Source: Sympetrum striolatum (Eukaryota > Arthropoda > Insecta > Odonata > Libellulidae). Taken from it: a stretch of 64,000 bases of DNA. The stretch lies in contig OX388341.1 of assembly GCA_947579665.1 (NCBI GenBank), positions 558,001 through 622,000 on the forward strand. The letters run 5' to 3'. The notes under the pieces were generated by a model that was not told where the DNA came from, ran no database searches, and saw nothing but the letters and a program-made list of their open reading frames with translations. Position numbers and translations under genes: made by a program. Position 1 is the first letter of the stretch, and each line of letters begins with the position of its first letter. This document shows positions 62,701 to 64,000 of the stretch, in pieces.

Positions 62701-62863
62701 CGATTCATTCTCTCTTCCTGGCCATCATTAAGTCGAATCATGTGCAATACAATGGAGTCTGTGGTGAAGCTGCGGTACTTAGAAAGATAGGAGAGCAAGT
62801 TAGCGGAGGATGCCTAATAAATTGAGTATTAAAGTAAACAAAGCGTATTTAGTTTAACTGTCA
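59759..62863 (+). repeat. Nested dimer block H (P-Q-P-R-S and derivatives)
   Basis: Fourteen monomers of four types in the order P Q P R S, P' Q P R, Q P, Q P R. P: TTCGCTATTG, GATTCCTTC, CATGATGTCG, CAGATTAGG, GAAGTGGAGG. Q: GATTTATTTAGC, GATTCATTC, CATGTGCAATAC, ending AACATTTCGTATCTAG. R (221 bp): GATTTAATTAGC with GAAAGATAGGAG. S: CGTCTGCTATACAATG with GCTTCAAAAG. Repeat offsets are 1109 bp (59759 to 60868), 665 bp (61090 to 61755) and 444 bp (61755 to 62199). P' at 60868 has CAGATTTGGAGAGTAATG. Copies of P and Q are almost identical, so this block looks recently amplified. Confidence 0.9.
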
Positions 62864-64000
62864 TTGCTGTTAATTGAGATTTAGTTAGCTATTGTTATCA
62901 AAAATAGAATACAATCCCTTACGATTCTTTCTCTCTTCCTGTCCATCATTAAGTCGAATCATCTGCAATACAATGGAGTCTGTGGTGAAGCTGCGGTGCT
63001 TAGAAAGATTAGGAGAGCCAGTAAGCGGAGGATGCCTAATAAATTGAGTATTAAAGTAAACAATGCGTATTTAGTTTAACTGTCATTGCTGTTAATTGAG
63101 ATTAAGTTCGCTATTGTTATCAAAAATAGAATACAATCACTTACGATTCTTTCTCTCTTCCTGTCCACCATGAGGTCGAATCATCTGCAATACAATGGAG
63201 TCTGTGGTGAAGCTGCGGTGCATAGAAAGATTAGGAGAGCCAGGAAGCGGAGCATGCCTAATAAATTGAGTATTAAAGTAAAAAATGCGTATTTAGTTTA
63301 ACTGACATTGCTGTTAATTGAGATTAAGTTCGCTATTGTTATCAAAATTAGAATACAATAACTTACGATTCTTTCTCTCTTCCTGGCCATCGTTAAGTCG
63401 AATCATCTGCAATACAATGTAGTCACTGGTGAAGCTGCGGTGCTTAGAAAGATTAGGAGAGCCAGGAAGCGGAGGATGCCTAATAAATTGAGTATTAAAG
63501 TAAACATTGCGTATCTAGTTTAACTGTCATTGCTGTTAATTGAGATTAAGTTCCCTATTGTTATCAAAAATAGAATACAATCACTTACGATTCCTTCTCT
63601 CTTCCTGTCCATCATGAAGTCGAATCATCTGCAATACAATGGAGTCTGTGGTGAAGCTGCGGTGCTTAGACAGATTTGGAGAGCAATGAAGCGGAGGATG
63701 CCTAATAAATTGAGTATTAATGTAAACAATGCGTATTTAGTTTAACTGTCATTGCTGTTAATTGAGATTAAGTTCGCTATTGTTATCAAAAATAGAATAC
63801 AATCACTTACGATTCCTTCTCTCTTCCTGTCCATCATGATGTCGAATCATCTGCAATACAATGGAGTCTGTGGTGAAGCTGCGGTGCTTAGACAGATTAG
63901 GAGAGCCAGGAAGCGGAGGATGCCTAATAAATTGAGTATTAAGGTAAACAATGCGTATTTAGTCTAACTGTCATTGCTGTTAATTGAGATTTAAGTAGCT
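62864..64000 (+). repeat. HOR family F, copy 3 (start, truncated by window edge)
   Basis: The monomer at 62864 matches the first monomer of F copy 2 at 48445 (GATTTAGTTAGC, AATCCCTTACG, GCCAGTAAGCGG). The next, 63086, matches 49555 (CCACCATGAGG), then 63308 matches 49777 and 63530 matches 49999 (TTCCCTATTG). Four monomers (48667 to 49333 in copy 2) are therefore skipped. The monomer at 63752 has a P-like CATGATGTCG / CAGATTAGG pattern instead of the F type. The last 27 bp start a GATTTAAGTAGC monomer. Confidence 0.83.

Larger units (their letters stand above)
1..64000 (+). repeat. 222-bp tandem satellite array, 288 full monomers
   Basis: Every part of the window aligns to one 222-bp unit in a single orientation. 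Phase starts (TTGCTGTTAATTGAG or close variants) fall at 67, 289, 511, 733, 955 and so on to 63974. Summing the small indels seen along the walk gives -29 bp, which matches 288 x 222 minus the observed span exactly, so no monomer is missing and nothing foreign is inserted. Landmarks in each monomer, counted from the TTG: AATTGAG near 9-15, A-tract near 37-41, AATACAAT near 45-52 and again near 104-111, pyrimidine tract near 62-81, purine-rich GGAAGCGGAGG near 158-168, AATAAA near 175-180, TTAAC near 213-217. Long eukaryotic satellite DNA is the only reading that fits; the chromosomal location (centromere, pericentromere, subtelomere) cannot be told from sequence alone. The monomer is not one I recognise. 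Confidence 0.98.

Noticed and set aside
1..64000. CRISPR array
   Set aside because: The repeated unit is 222 bp throughout with no short repeat alternating with unique spacers, and no cas genes are present.
1..64000. Array of rRNA, tRNA or 5S genes
   Set aside because: I see no conserved rRNA or tRNA core sequences, no A/B-box pair with a cloverleaf and no Pol III terminator pattern in the monomer.
1..64000. Transposon-derived tandem (for example Helitron or LTR internal repeats)
   Set aside because: There are no terminal inverted repeats, LTRs, target site duplications or transposase-like frames, and monomers join directly without boundaries.

Overview
The whole 64 kb window is one uninterrupted satellite DNA array. 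A 222-bp, AT-rich monomer (about 37% G+C; 82 of 222 in a consensus-like copy counted by hand) is repeated head to tail, always in the same orientation. Walking the phase motif TTGCTGTTAATTGAG from its first occurrence (67) to its last (63974) gives exactly 288 complete monomers, with a net loss of 29 bp from small indels. A 66-bp partial monomer lies at the left edge and a 27-bp partial at the right edge. I found no gene, RNA gene, mobile element, inversion or unique sequence. The array runs off both ends, so its true size is unknown.

A long, homogeneous array with a nucleosome-scale monomer is what eukaryotic heterochromatin looks like (centromeric, pericentromeric, subtelomeric or a heterochromatic block). 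I do not recognise the monomer and cannot name the species. CpG is only mildly depleted (6 per monomer against about 7.4 expected), which argues weakly against heavy germline CpG methylation.

The information in the window is its higher-order repeat (HOR) structure. From left to right: family A, about 21-23 monomers per unit, two mosaic copies at 289-9832, then related monomers to 11164; family B, 17 and then 18 monomers, two full copies at 11165-18929 and a decaying third copy to about 20259; a locally homogenised run (C) at 20260-22257; family D, 12 monomers with a 2664-bp offset, at 21592-26697; family E, 14 monomers with a 3107-bp offset, at 25588-31801, sharing monomers with D; a transitional stretch at 31802-33801; a partial third A copy at 33802-36907; family F, the largest, 52 monomers (11,537 bp) at 36908-48444 repeated as 47 monomers at 48445-58871; an F-derived trimer at 58872-59758; a nested dimer/tetramer/pentamer block (H) at 59759-62863; and the start of a third F copy from 62864 to the edge. 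Inside F is a tetramer a-b-c-d (family G) present about three times in one F copy and once in the other.

No genes work together here. The visible process is concerted evolution: unequal exchange and gene conversion leave unit-length changes in whole monomers, chimeric monomers at unit junctions, and 221- and 224-bp monomers that act as markers. Each monomer carries a 71-codon open frame (222 = 74 codons), but it lacks an ATG at its start, varies mainly at amino-acid-changing positions and is stopped in almost every monomer. I therefore annotate no protein.
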